Assembly (NCBI GenBank): GCA_963542015.1
Contig: CAUTUX010000001.1
Coordinates: forward strand, 45,890-109,889
DNA: 64,000 nucleotides
Direction of reading: 5' to 3'
Source: CAUTUX01 sp963542015
GTDB lineage: Bacteria; Bacillota; Clostridia; Christensenellales; CAG-917
The notes under the pieces were generated by a model. That model searched no databases and had not been told where the DNA came from. It was given only the letters and a program-made list of their open reading frames with translations. Positions 8,976-18,377 of this stretch are shown here, piece by piece. Each line of letters opens with the position of its first letter. Position 1 is the stretch's first letter. The translations under genes and the position numbers were made by a program.

Positions 8976-9722
8976 ATGGCAGTAGTATTTGAAAAAACAA
9001 AATATTTAACAGATAAAACAATGCATTATTGTCCAGGGTGTACTCATGGAATTTCACATAGGCTTGTTGCTGAGGTTCTTGAGGATTTAGAAAAAGCTGG
9101 GAAGATGCCAGAAGGTGCGATAGGAATATGTCCTGTTGGATGCAGTGTTTTCGCATATGATTATTTTAATATTGACATGCAAGAAGCAAGTCATGGAAGA
9201 GCTCCAGCAGTAGCAACTGGAACAAAACTTGTAAGACCTAATTCAATTGTGTTCACATATCAAGGTGATGGAGACTTGGCATCAATTGGTATGGCAGAAA
9301 TAGTACATGCAGCAATGAGAGGTACAAACATAACGGTTATATTTATAAATAATGCCATATATGGAATGACTGGCGGACAAATGGCACCAACAACACTGTT
9401 AGGACAAAAATCAACAACATCACCATATGGAAGAGATCCAATTAAAAATGGTTATCCAGTAAGAATGTGTGAATTGTTGGCAACTTTAGATGGACCTAGT
9501 TATATAGCAAGATGCACATTGGCAGACATAAAAGGAATTAGAGATGCAAAGAAATGTATTCAGAAAGCATTCAACTATCAAGTTGAAGGGAAGGGATTCT
9601 CATTTGTTGAGTTGCTTTCAACATGCCCTACGAACTGGCATATGTCTCCGTTACAGGCTCTTGAATATGTTAAAGAAAAAATGACTCCAGTATATCCACT
9701 CGGAGTTTTCAAGGAGGTCTAA
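8976..9722 (+). CDS. 2-oxoacid:ferredoxin oxidoreductase, beta (TPP-binding) subunit
   Basis: This 248-residue subunit binds thiamine diphosphate and magnesium. The GDG...N motif is seen as QGDGDLASIG followed about 25 residues later by FINNAIYGMTGGQ. Cysteines near the start (CPGCTHG and CPVGCSVF) fit the cluster-binding positions of the family. AGGAGG precedes the start. It works with the alpha, gamma and delta subunits coded on each side. Confidence 0.93.
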   Translation: MAVVFEKTKYLTDKTMHYCPGCTHGISHRLVAEVLEDLEKAGKMPEGAIGICPVGCSVFAYDYFNIDMQEASHGRAPAVATGTKLVRPNSIVFTYQGDGDLASIGMAEIVHAAMRGTNITVIFINNAIYGMTGGQMAPTTLLGQKSTTSPYGRDPIKNGYPVRMCELLATLDGPSYIARCTLADIKGIRDAKKCIQKAFNYQVEGKGFSFVELLSTCPTNWHMSPLQALEYVKEKMTPVYPLGVFKEV

Positions 9723-9723
9723 T

Positions 9724-10251
9724 ATGCAGAGGATTATAGTTGCTGGATTTGGTGGACAAGGAGTTTTGTCATTGGGGCAAATGTTGGCATATGCTGCGAT
9801 GTATGAAAATAAAGCTGCAACATGGTTGCCTTCATATGGTCCTGAGATGAGAGGAGGTACCGCAAACTGTTCTGTAGTTATAGATGATCATGAAGTAGCA
9901 TCACCAATTATTGCAAGACCTGATTGTTTGATTGCGATGAATAAGCCAAGCCTTGATAAGTTTGCTGGTAATGTTTTAGACGGTGGAATCATAATTGTAA
10001 ACAGTTCTTTAATATCAGATAAAGTAAATAGAAAAGATGTAAAGACATACTACATCAAGGCAAACGATATTGCTCACGAAGTTGGAAATGATAAAGCAAT
10101 GAATCTTGTTATTCTTGGAGCATATGTAAAGATCACTGGGATTTTCACAAAAGAACAAATGCTGTCTACAATAGAGAAGGTATTTGCAAATAAACCTCAA
10201 TTTATTGAATCAAATAAAAAATGCTTGTTAGCGGGATACGAATTATATTAG
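9724..10251 (+). CDS. 2-oxoacid:ferredoxin oxidoreductase, gamma subunit
   Basis: A 175-residue subunit of the POR/KOR gamma family. The Gly-rich start IIVAGFGGQGVLSLGQML and the block PSYGPEMRGGTANCSV are diagnostic. It closes the four-gene complex; AGGAGG lies just before its ATG. The thymidylate synthase gene follows after 7 bases with AGGAG in the gap, so read-through transcription is expected. Confidence 0.93.
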   Translation: MQRIIVAGFGGQGVLSLGQMLAYAAMYENKAATWLPSYGPEMRGGTANCSVVIDDHEVASPIIARPDCLIAMNKPSLDKFAGNVLDGGIIIVNSSLISDKVNRKDVKTYYIKANDIAHEVGNDKAMNLVILGAYVKITGIFTKEQMLSTIEKVFANKPQFIESNKKCLLAGYELY

Positions 10252-10258
10252 GAGTAAA

Positions 10259-11089
10259 ATGGCTTTAGCGGACAAGATATTCATTAATACATGTAGAGAG
10301 ATAATTGATCATGGAGTGTGGGATACACAGTATGATGTTAGACCAAGATGGGCTGATGGAACTCCAGCACATACAATAAAAAAATTCGGAATAGTTAACA
10401 GATATGATCTTTCAAAAGAATTTCCAATCATCACTTTACGTAAAACATATTTTAAATCCGCCATTGATGAGATTCTTTGGATATGGCAAAAAAAATCCAA
10501 TAATGTGCATGATTTAAATAGTAGAATATGGGATAGCTGGGCAGATGAAATAGGAAGCATAGGAAAAGCATATGGGTATCAGCTTGGAATCAAACATCAG
10601 TATAAAGAAGGAATGTTTGATCAAGTTGATAGAGTTCTTTATGATTTAAAAAACAACCCAAATTCCAGAAGGATAATGACAAATATATATAACTTCCAAG
10701 ACTTACATGAAATGCATTTGTATCCATGTGCATATTCCCTTACGCTTAATGTGGAAGGAGATAAATTAAATGCAATCTTAAATCAGCGTTCACAAGACAC
10801 ACTCACAGCCAATAATTGGAATGTTGTACAATATGCTGTATTAGTACATATGTTTGCACAAGTTTCAGGTTTAAAAGTCGGTGAACTTATACATGTAATT
10901 GCAGACGCACATATTTATGATAGACATGTAAGCATAGTTGAAGAAATACTAAAGAATCCAGAATACGAAGCACCAAAATTTATTATCAATAAAGATATAA
11001 AGAATTTTTATGATTTCACTACGGATGATTTTAAACTTGAAAATTATGTCGCAAATAAGTTTGATCATAAAATAGAAGTGGCGGTATAA
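10259..11089 (+). CDS. thyA: Thymidylate synthase
   Basis: A 276-residue enzyme that methylates dUMP to dTMP with methylene-tetrahydrofolate. The catalytic Cys lies in LYPCAYSL (about residue 158) and the dUMP-binding stretch LNQRSQD follows. The sequence pattern, with LLWIWQ near residue 80 and the C-terminal EVAV, is that of the Bacillus subtilis ThyA / phage phi3T group rather than the Escherichia coli type. The dihydrofolate reductase gene begins right at its stop codon, so the dTMP-folate cycle is coded as a pair. Confidence 0.95.
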   Translation: MALADKIFINTCREIIDHGVWDTQYDVRPRWADGTPAHTIKKFGIVNRYDLSKEFPIITLRKTYFKSAIDEILWIWQKKSNNVHDLNSRIWDSWADEIGSIGKAYGYQLGIKHQYKEGMFDQVDRVLYDLKNNPNSRRIMTNIYNFQDLHEMHLYPCAYSLTLNVEGDKLNAILNQRSQDTLTANNWNVVQYAVLVHMFAQVSGLKVGELIHVIADAHIYDRHVSIVEEILKNPEYEAPKFIINKDIKNFYDFTTDDFKLENYVANKFDHKIEVAV

Positions 11090-11590
11090 ATGAATATAAT
11101 AGTAGCTGTTGATGACAATTGGGGAATAGGGAAAAACAATTCTCTTTTATTTCGACTACCGCAGGATTTAGCACATTTCAAACAGATAACGACTGGAAAT
11201 ATAGTTGTTATGGGCTCCAATACATTGAAGTCCTTACCTAAATCCAAACCACTACCAGATCGTATTAATATTGTCCTATGGCCAGATGGTGAAGATGTTG
11301 AAGGGGCAATTGTAGTGAGGAGTTTAGAAGAATTATCTGAAGAACTTGCCAAAATTGATACAGATAAAATATTTATAATAGGTGGAGCAATGTTATATAA
11401 GACAATGCTACCATATTGTGAAAAAGCCTATATAACTAAGGTATTTGCAAACGGAGAAGCGACCCTATATTTTGAGAATCTAGATATAAGTCCCGACTGG
11501 ACTATAGAATCAAGAGAAGATACTGTTGAAGATAACGGATACACAATTCAGTATTATGTATATAAAAATAATAATGTTAAGAAGTTTTGA
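11090..11590 (+). CDS. folA: Dihydrofolate reductase
   Basis: A 166-residue enzyme of normal length. Visible features: MNIIVAVDDNWGIGKNN (N-terminal strand and Met20-type loop), LPQDLAHFK with the catalytic acidic residue, VVMGSNTLKSLP for NADPH binding and FIIGGAMLYK for the second NADPH loop. It regenerates tetrahydrofolate after the ThyA reaction, and its ATG follows the thyA stop without a gap. Confidence 0.95.
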   Translation: MNIIVAVDDNWGIGKNNSLLFRLPQDLAHFKQITTGNIVVMGSNTLKSLPKSKPLPDRINIVLWPDGEDVEGAIVVRSLEELSEELAKIDTDKIFIIGGAMLYKTMLPYCEKAYITKVFANGEATLYFENLDISPDWTIESREDTVEDNGYTIQYYVYKNNNVKKF

Positions 11591-11596
11591 TTAATT

Positions 11597-11625
11597 TTGT
11601 ATACGACAATAATAAAAGGTATAAT
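11597..11625 (+). promoter_or_regulatory. Promoter directly in front of the 11634 gene (leaderless type)
   Basis: TTGTAT (11597-11602), exactly 17 bases, then the consensus TATAAT (11620-11625). Only 8 bases separate the -10 box from the ATG at 11634, so transcription should begin at or within a base or two of the start codon. Confidence 0.65.
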
Positions 11626-11633
11626 GTAATTCG

Positions 11634-12353
11634 ATGGGCAAAATTTTAAAACATAAAACAATACTGGCTTTAGTAATGATTGTGTGCATCTGTGCGGCTC
11701 TATTTTGTGGGGTTAAAACTGCACATGCTGAATATTTGTCAACATCAGAAGAAAACACCGTAACTTTAAGGAAGGTCGGAGATTATACATTTAATGTTGT
11801 TGTAGATAAAGGAATAATCAGAACAACAGATGAAAAGTATAAAGAAAAATATCACATTGTGCGAGTTTTTGATTCAAAAGAGAAATTTTATATATCTGAT
11901 GAAGATTTTAAAAAAATAAAGACTCAGGGTAAAGAACCAAATAGAACAGCTATAAATATAAAGAAGGAAACAGTTGTTGAGAGGTCTCTTGATAAGAAAT
12001 TAACATTATCAAAAAATGATAGATTTAAAATGTATCGTATAGGATATGTCAGTGGCAATGAGAAGAGAATATGCGTGTGGGTTGAATACAACGGAGAGCA
12101 ATTTATTGGCTTTATCAACGCAGATGATATAGAAAGTAATAAAGTTGAAAAGAAGGTTGAAAAAGCTCCCAAAAAGACACTTGGATTGAAGATGCTTGTT
12201 ATACTTATAGTGACAATACCTGCAGTAGTATTCATTATTTTGATGTTTGTTTCATCAAAGAAATATTATATAAGGCAAAATACTATCAACAAAGAAGGAA
12301 CACCGCCAGCTGATACTGCAGAAAAAGATACCGCAGAGAAAAAAGAAAAATAG
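11634..12353 (+). CDS. Signal-peptide-bearing single-pass membrane protein, unknown
   Basis: A 239-residue protein with a signal peptide (hydrophobic core at about residues 10-27, cleavage likely after THAHA-like AHA at about 32), an extracellular part of about 150 residues, one membrane helix at about 186-208 (LVILIVTIPAVVFIILMF) and a charged, Lys/Glu-rich tail. The topology is type I. I do not recognise the extracellular domain; its short strands suggest a beta-rich fold. There is no Shine-Dalgarno site at the usual distance, and a perfect promoter ends 8 bases upstream, so translation probably starts on a leaderless mRNA. The convergent yfcE gene lies 22 bases downstream. Confidence 0.7.
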   Translation: MGKILKHKTILALVMIVCICAALFCGVKTAHAEYLSTSEENTVTLRKVGDYTFNVVVDKGIIRTTDEKYKEKYHIVRVFDSKEKFYISDEDFKKIKTQGKEPNRTAINIKKETVVERSLDKKLTLSKNDRFKMYRIGYVSGNEKRICVWVEYNGEQFIGFINADDIESNKVEKKVEKAPKKTLGLKMLVILIVTIPAVVFIILMFVSSKKYYIRQNTINKEGTPPADTAEKDTAEKKEK

Positions 12354-12375
12354 AGTATTTAACGGTTTAGAACAT

Positions 12376-12933
12376 CTAAATATTTATTGTTTCGAGTAAA
12401 TTTTCATTTAAATCGTATAAGGATAAAGTGTTGTCATCTAGCACACAGTATGATTTTGGAACATTTGTCGGATTCATCCCTATAGAACCCACACATACAT
12501 ATGTAACTCCATCAACTACATCAATTCTTGGAACATGAAAGTGTCCGTGCAATACAATATTATTTTTGCTAGGATCACCTTTATACGGAATATCTTTATT
12601 TATTTTGTGTCCATGAGTGAAATATAATGCTGAATTACCCCAATCCATTTCAAAATAAGGAATGAATGGGAAATTAGAAATCATTTCATCGACTTCACTA
12701 TCACAGTTTCCTTTAATAACTGTTAAAAATGTCATAGCTTCGTTTAAAGTGTGTGCGACCTCTTGAGGATTGTATCCAACAGGTATAGGATTTCGAGGAC
12801 CGTGGTTATATATATCTCCAAGCAGAACAACTCTGCAGTTTCTATCTTTTTCAAGATATTTATCCACAATTGAAAAAAACTTTTTTAAGCTGACAGCATC
12901 TCCATGTATGTCAGACGCAACAAATAATTTCAT
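12376..12933 (-). CDS. yfcE: YfcE-type metallophosphoesterase
   Basis: A 185-residue calcineurin-like phosphodiesterase. The metal-binding motifs appear in order: ASDIHGD (D-x-H), LLGDIYNHGPRNP (G-D), KGNCDSE (G-N-C-D), THGHK and HGHFHVPR (G-H-x-H). Members hydrolyse phosphodiesters in vitro; the natural substrate is not settled. The gene is alone on the minus strand. Its start lacks a usual ribosome site and lies 6 bases from a good -10 box, so it too may be leaderless. Confidence 0.9.
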   Translation of the reverse strand: MKLFVASDIHGDAVSLKKFFSIVDKYLEKDRNCRVVLLGDIYNHGPRNPIPVGYNPQEVAHTLNEAMTFLTVIKGNCDSEVDEMISNFPFIPYFEMDWGNSALYFTHGHKINKDIPYKGDPSKNNIVLHGHFHVPRIDVVDGVTYVCVGSIGMNPTNVPKSYCVLDDNTLSLYDLNENLLETINI

Positions 12934-12939
12934 AACTAG

Positions 12940-12968
12940 AGTATATAAACAACGGTATGTTTTTGCAA
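12940..12968 (-). promoter_or_regulatory. Promoter directly in front of yfcE (leaderless type)
   Basis: Read on the minus strand: TTGCAA (12968-12963), 17 bases, TATACT (12945-12940), then 6 bases to the ATG at 12933. Confidence 0.6.
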
Positions 12969-13325
12969 TTTACTTGCACTAAAAACCATGTTTGGCTTGA
13001 TATGTAAATAGTGGCAAATAATGTCTGTTAGGCTTTGACAGTTGCTGAACAAAAACTCACCAAAATCCTAGTAAAATAGGCACATTTTAAGCAAATTATG
13101 GTAAAAAACTTTTGTTGTATTTTATTCTCACATCAACAATTCGTCATATATTTTATTGTCAACTTAACTTTGTAGCAAAAAAGGACACATTTGTTGGCAT
13201 AAATATAGGATTCAAATAATGATATTCAGTTAGTCCGTCATCTTGATATTTGATATAGTTTTTTAACCAAGCAAATGTGCCTAATGTAGAGGCATAATTT
13301 ATTAGACAAAATAAAGAGACATGTG
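12969..13325. other. Intergenic stretch between yfcE and recJ
   Basis: About 360 bases with no gene I can support. A TTGACA at about 13032 has no matching -10 box. On the minus strand 13159-13290 can be read without stops as a chain that ends TNVSFFATKLS and looks more protein-like than most non-coding frames here, so a decayed gene fragment is possible. Confidence 0.3.
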
Positions 13326-13334
13326 TGGTACAAT
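13326..13334 (+). promoter_or_regulatory. Extended -10 promoter of recJ
   Basis: TGG-TACAAT matches an extended -10 element. Transcription would start near 13341, 15 bases before the recJ ATG, which has AAAGGA as ribosome site. No good -35 box is present. Confidence 0.45.
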
Positions 13335-13355
13335 AATTTTTAACAAAAGGAAAAC

Positions 13356-15629
13356 ATGATAACGGCAAAGAAAAATGATAGGCAAATATCAGATAGAGAA
13401 TGTGCAATAGCAACAAGCAGAGGGTTTTCACATGATTTTGTGCAGATCCTTATATCACGAGGCATAAATCTTGAAGAGATAGATAAATTCATAAATCCAA
13501 GTTTAAAGGACCTAACAGATCCATATGACATTAAAAATTTGGACAAGGCAGTTGAAAGATTAAAAAGGGCAGTTGTAAATAAAGAAAAAGTAATGATCTT
13601 TGGAGATTACGACTGTGATGGAGTTTGTGCAACATCCATCTTTATGCTTGCCCTTAGAGATAAACTTGATATTCAATACTATATTCCAAACAGAGATGAA
13701 GGATATGGCTTAAGTAAAGAAAGTATTGATTCCGCTATAGGCAGGTGGAAACCCGATATATTCATAACTGTTGACTGCGGGATAACTGCAATAGAAGAAG
13801 TTGAATACTTAAAGCAAAAAGGTGTTGAAGTTATAATCACAGACCATCATGAGCCCAAGGAAGAAATACCAGATTGTATAGTTGTTGATCCTAAAATTGA
13901 GAAGATTGGTTTTTATGAATTTTGCGGAGCGGGTCTAGTATTAAAGATCATACAAGCGATGTATGGGATTGATGAGGCAAAGAAATATTTGGACATAGCT
14001 GCCTTAGCAACAGTTGCGGACATTGTGCCACTTGTATCTGATAATAGAATAATAACCAAACTTGGAATTCAGAATATGAACAGGAATTCACGCAGATGCT
14101 TCAGAATGCTCGCAGATAACAATGTCGTAACGACTCAAGAAATATCATTTAAACTTGCTCCTAAGATCAATGCAATGGGAAGAGTTGGCATTGCAGGAAG
14201 AGCGGTTGAATTGTTCCTTGAAGATGACTATTTTCTTTTAACAGACATTGTAGCCAAAATGAACGAACAAAACGCAGTGCGACAAAAATTGTGTGAAGAA
14301 GTTGTAGAGGCAGCACTTGAAGAAATAAAACAAATAGATTTTAATAAAGAAAAAATAATTATACTTTCGGGAGAAAACTGGGAGTCTGGAGTAATTGGGA
14401 TAGCATCTGCAAGACTGTGTGAGATGTTTCATCTTCCAGTTATTCTTTTCCAAGAAAAAGAAGGAGTGTTAAAAGGTTCAGCAAGAAGCATAGAGGATGT
14501 TAATTTATATGAATGCATTTCTGAGGTTTCCGATTTATGCACATCATTTGGTGGTCATGCTATGGCTGCAGGGGTAATACTTGAAAAGAAAAACTATGCT
14601 GAATTTAAACGAAGAATGAATGACATTGTCCGCAGTAAATTCCATGAAAGCATATTTGAAAAAAATGAATACACAGACATGGAGATCGACTTACATACCG
14701 ACATGAAGCCGTTCATAGCTGAGCTTGATTATCTTGAACCAACTGGACTAAGTAATCCAAGACCATCATTTTTATTAACATCTAGTGAATTGGAATTTTC
14801 TCAAATTTCTGCAACTCGACATGTAAAGAGTAAAAACAAATACCTTGAAGTAATCGGATTTAAAAAATATCCATACTTAAAAGATATGGGAAAATTCACA
14901 GCACAGTATAAATTATATTTAGATTTAAATGAGTACGGTAGAAATATAACATCACAGGGTATAATAGCAGGTCTAAACATTTTGCAGATGAACATGACTC
15001 AAGAAGAATTTGATATCTTTAATCTACACCAAATGAAATATTACTCAGATGGTAAAGTGTTAGCTATTTCAGAACAAGAAGTTATTGAAAATAGCAAAGT
15101 AGAGCATGGGATTCTTTTTGTTTTTAATTCGGTGCTAGAACATGAATCGTGCAAATATGAGAGTATAAAGTCTTTGCCATATCGTCTGGTAAATCAGTCA
15201 TATATGTTGCCAACCACATCCGTAATTATTGCTCCTGGTGAAGATTTCGATTTTAAATACTACAAAAAAGTTATCTTTATGAAAGCACCGTTATCAATTG
15301 GATACATGAAAAATATCCCAGATTATGTACAAACATACCTTTTCGAAGATGAAGTGGTATCCCCAATTGTGCTTTCTGACAAAAAAATCAAAGAAACAAT
15401 ATACAACATTCAGATGATGAGCAGATCGGCAAGAGATGTCGTTGGTTTGAAAAGCCTATACAAAAATCTGAACAGTTCATATAAAATCAGTTATAGAGAT
15501 TTCCTTATTGTATGCAATATAATGATTGATATCGGACAGATGGAAATTCAGAAAAATAATGTAGAGGTTCGTAATGGAGAATTTGATTGGGAGAAATCAA
15601 ATTATTATAAAAATTTAAAACATGAGTAA
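13356..15629 (+). CDS. recJ: Single-stranded-DNA-specific exonuclease RecJ
   Basis: A 757-residue 5'-3' exonuclease acting in recombination and repair. The DHH domain shows FGDYDCDGVCATSI, TVDCGI and TDHHEP; the DHHA1 domain shows GSARS and SFGGHAMAAGV. These carry the manganese ligands. After the OB-fold (about residues 450-560) there is a C-terminal extension of about 190 residues, as in Bacillota RecJ. The last 8 bases overlap the rel gene, an arrangement often found in this phylum. Confidence 0.95.
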   Translation: MITAKKNDRQISDRECAIATSRGFSHDFVQILISRGINLEEIDKFINPSLKDLTDPYDIKNLDKAVERLKRAVVNKEKVMIFGDYDCDGVCATSIFMLALRDKLDIQYYIPNRDEGYGLSKESIDSAIGRWKPDIFITVDCGITAIEEVEYLKQKGVEVIITDHHEPKEEIPDCIVVDPKIEKIGFYEFCGAGLVLKIIQAMYGIDEAKKYLDIAALATVADIVPLVSDNRIITKLGIQNMNRNSRRCFRMLADNNVVTTQEISFKLAPKINAMGRVGIAGRAVELFLEDDYFLLTDIVAKMNEQNAVRQKLCEEVVEAALEEIKQIDFNKEKIIILSGENWESGVIGIASARLCEMFHLPVILFQEKEGVLKGSARSIEDVNLYECISEVSDLCTSFGGHAMAAGVILEKKNYAEFKRRMNDIVRSKFHESIFEKNEYTDMEIDLHTDMKPFIAELDYLEPTGLSNPRPSFLLTSSELEFSQISATRHVKSKNKYLEVIGFKKYPYLKDMGKFTAQYKLYLDLNEYGRNITSQGIIAGLNILQMNMTQEEFDIFNLHQMKYYSDGKVLAISEQEVIENSKVEHGILFVFNSVLEHESCKYESIKSLPYRLVNQSYMLPTTSVIIAPGEDFDFKYYKKVIFMKAPLSIGYMKNIPDYVQTYLFEDEVVSPIVLSDKKIKETIYNIQMMSRSARDVVGLKSLYKNLNSSYKISYRDFLIVCNIMIDIGQMEIQKNNVEVRNGEFDWEKSNYYKNLKHE

Positions 15630-17751
15630 CCTTTTATTGAAACTAAGAAAAACATATCCAGAAAAATATTCCCTTATAAAAAAGGCATATGATTTTGCAT
15701 ACACAGCACACTTGGGGCAAAAAAGAGTTTCTGGGGAAGACTACTTTATTCATCCATGTGCAGTAGTTGAAATACTGGCAGACTTTGGTTTTGATAGTTC
15801 AACAATTGTTGCAGCGTTTCTTCATGATGTGCTTGAAGATACTGTGATAGGTGCAGATGAATTGAGAAAGGAATTTGGAGAAGAAATATTTGAATTAGTT
15901 GAAGGCGTAACAAAGCTGGAGAAGTTGCAATTTGTAAATAAGAAAGAACAGCAAGCCGAGAATTTCAGAAAGATATTTATGGCAATGGCGAAAGATCTTC
16001 GGGTCATAATAATTAAATTGGCAGATCGGTTACATAATATGCGATCACTTCAATATCTGCCTCCAGAAAAGCAACAGTATATAGCCCAAGAAACATTAGA
16101 TGTATATGCACCTTTAGCGGGAAGACTGGGTATATCCTTCTTTAAATGTGAACTTGAAGATACTGCAATGATGTACCTTATGCCAGAGAAATATAAAGAA
16201 GTCACAACTGAAGTAATGAAGAGGAGAACAGAACGGCAGGGATTTCTTGATATTGTAAGCAATAGGATAAGAGAGAAATTAGACCAACTTGGGATAAAGG
16301 GAGAAGTTAACGGCAGACCAAAACATTTCTATTCCGTATATAAGAAGATGGTCAAGAACAATATTGGTATTGATGAAATATATGACCTACTCGCAGTCAG
16401 AATAATTGTGGATTCAGTAAAGGACTGTTACACGATGTTGGGAGCAATACATAATCTATGGAAACCAATACCAGGAAGATTTAAAGATTATATTGCAATG
16501 CCTAAAGCAAACAATTATCAGTCGTTACACACGACAGTTATAACTCAGTTTAATGAGACATTTGAAATACAAATAAGAACACACGAAATGCATGCAATTG
16601 CTGAATATGGAATTGCAGCACATTGGAAGTACAAAGAAGGGAAGACAGCGGTAGAGACCGAACTCGACAGCAAAGTCAGATGGTTAAGAGAAGTTGTGGA
16701 AGCACAAAGAGATATAGGCGGTGCTGAAGAGTTTATGGATGCAGTAAAGATAAATGTGTTTGATGATGAAGTTTTTGTCTTTACACCAAAAGGAGATGTG
16801 TATGATCTGCCAGTCGGTTCAACAGCAGTCGATCTTGCATATAAGATACACTCTGAAGTTGGGAATCATTGTATAGGAGCCAAGGTAAATAAGCGAATAG
16901 TTCCTTTGACATATAAGTTACAAACAGGCGACATAGTTGACATAATAACATCCACCACGAGCAAAGGACCAAGCTTTGATTGGTTGAATTTTGTAAGAAC
17001 GGCATCCGCAAAATCTAAGATAAGAGCATTCTTTAAAAAAGAAATGAAAGAGGAAAACATTGCTCGTGGAAAAGAAATGCTTGACAAGGAAGCTAAGCGA
17101 AGGGGGTATATCCTAAGCGAAATAATGTCTCAGGCGGTAATAATACAAATACTTCAAAAACAATCATTGACCGAAGAAGATGATATGTATGCAGCTATAG
17201 GGTATGGAGGAATATCAACAAATGTTGTTTTATCAAGATTGATAGATAATTTTAAACAGCAGAATCCAAAACCTATACCAGTTGCGAAAGAAAAGAAATC
17301 ATCCGATCAAAGATCAAAAAGTGGTATTTTAATAAATGGCAACGCCAACTTTTTTGTAAGGATTGCACAGTGTTGTACTCCAGTTCCAGGGAATGAAATT
17401 ATCGGATATGTATCAAGAGGTCGAGGAGTATCGGTACACCGCAAAGACTGTATCAACATAAAAGGTATGGAAGAAAATAGGCTTATAAAAGCCGAATGGG
17501 ATGTTAAGGCAAATGACTCATTCTATTCGTCTATGGTTATAAGAGCAGAGAAGAGTTTGGGAATCCCTGCAAGTATAACGGCACTTATGTCTAATTTAAA
17601 AATCCCCATACATTCAGCAGTATTAAGAAATGATGAGAAGGAACAAATAACGGAGATTACGATAACTATAGAAATTCATAATACGGAAGAGTTGGATAAC
17701 TTAGTTAGAAAAATAATGGCAATAAAAGGAGTACTGGAGGTGAGAAGATGA
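15622..17751 (+). CDS. rel: Bifunctional (p)ppGpp synthase/hydrolase
   Basis: A 709-residue long RSH enzyme that makes and degrades (p)ppGpp. The hydrolase HD domain has His68-Asp69 and Glu72-Asp73 (FLHDVLEDT), apparently intact. The synthase domain carries RFKD at about 286, the RxKD form of bifunctional enzymes, and NNYQSLHTTV. Then come TGS (about 390-450, VFVFTPKGDVYDLP), the Cys-Cys zinc-finger region near 581 (IAQCCTPVPGNE) and a C-terminal ACT domain. It overlaps recJ by 8 bases at the start and the MBL gene by 4 bases at the end (ATGA), so the four genes from recJ to hemZ are likely co-transcribed. Confidence 0.96.
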   Translation: MSNLLLKLRKTYPEKYSLIKKAYDFAYTAHLGQKRVSGEDYFIHPCAVVEILADFGFDSSTIVAAFLHDVLEDTVIGADELRKEFGEEIFELVEGVTKLEKLQFVNKKEQQAENFRKIFMAMAKDLRVIIIKLADRLHNMRSLQYLPPEKQQYIAQETLDVYAPLAGRLGISFFKCELEDTAMMYLMPEKYKEVTTEVMKRRTERQGFLDIVSNRIREKLDQLGIKGEVNGRPKHFYSVYKKMVKNNIGIDEIYDLLAVRIIVDSVKDCYTMLGAIHNLWKPIPGRFKDYIAMPKANNYQSLHTTVITQFNETFEIQIRTHEMHAIAEYGIAAHWKYKEGKTAVETELDSKVRWLREVVEAQRDIGGAEEFMDAVKINVFDDEVFVFTPKGDVYDLPVGSTAVDLAYKIHSEVGNHCIGAKVNKRIVPLTYKLQTGDIVDIITSTTSKGPSFDWLNFVRTASAKSKIRAFFKKEMKEENIARGKEMLDKEAKRRGYILSEIMSQAVIIQILQKQSLTEEDDMYAAIGYGGISTNVVLSRLIDNFKQQNPKPIPVAKEKKSSDQRSKSGILINGNANFFVRIAQCCTPVPGNEIIGYVSRGRGVSVHRKDCINIKGMEENRLIKAEWDVKANDSFYSSMVIRAEKSLGIPASITALMSNLKIPIHSAVLRNDEKEQITEITITIEIHNTEELDNLVRKIMAIKGVLEVRR

Positions 17752-18377
17752 ATGTTAGAACCTTTTATACGAGTCCAATTGAAACTAACACATACATTTG
17801 TCATAATGATGGCTCTTCGGAAGCAATAGCAATAGATGTTGGAGAATATATAGAGGATATTAGGAAGTATTTAATAAAAAATAAACTTATTTTAAAATAC
17901 ATTATCCTTACTCACGGACACTTTGATCACATTGCTGGCGTTGCTGATATGTTGGAAGAACACAGTGGAGCCAAAGTCATTATGCATTCGGAAGACACTT
18001 ATCTGATAAGGTCACATAGTAATATGGGATATACCATGGGGATAGATGTAAAGCCTTTTAATGTTGACATAGCAGTCGAAGATGGAAATGAGATAGAAGT
18101 GTGTGGATCGCATATTGAATTTATGCATACTCCTGGGCATACAAAAGGATCCATGTCAATTGTTGCCGATAGAAATATATTTTCTGGCGACACACTTTTT
18201 TATACATCATATGGGAGAGTTGATTTTCCAGGCGGAAATTTTCCAGATATGGAAAACTCATTAAAAAACAAGTTGTTTAAACTTGAAGGAGACTATAAAG
18301 TTTATCCAGGGCATGGAATAACAACAAGTTTAAATTTTGAAAGGGAGCATAACGAAATATTGCATGATTTCTTTTAG
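17748..18377 (+). CDS. MBL-fold metallohydrolase (glyoxalase II-like)
   Basis: A 209-residue protein with the zinc motif THGHFDHIAG, a second His in TPGHTKGS, the bridging Asp in FSGDTLF and a late His in YPGHG. This set matches the small glyoxalase II-like YcbL/YqgX hydrolases, which act on thioesters such as S-lactoylglutathione or relatives; the substrate here is not known. GGAGGTGA precedes the start, and the ATG overlaps the rel stop codon. Confidence 0.9.
   Translation: MNVRTFYTSPIETNTYICHNDGSSEAIAIDVGEYIEDIRKYLIKNKLILKYIILTHGHFDHIAGVADMLEEHSGAKVIMHSEDTYLIRSHSNMGYTMGIDVKPFNVDIAVEDGNEIEVCGSHIEFMHTPGHTKGSMSIVADRNIFSGDTLFYTSYGRVDFPGGNFPDMENSLKNKLFKLEGDYKVYPGHGITTSLNFEREHNEILHDFF

Noticed and set aside
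15622..17751. Loss of hydrolase function in the RelA/SpoT enzyme
   Set aside because: His68-Asp69 and Glu72-Asp73 are present and the synthase carries the RFKD motif of bifunctional enzymes.
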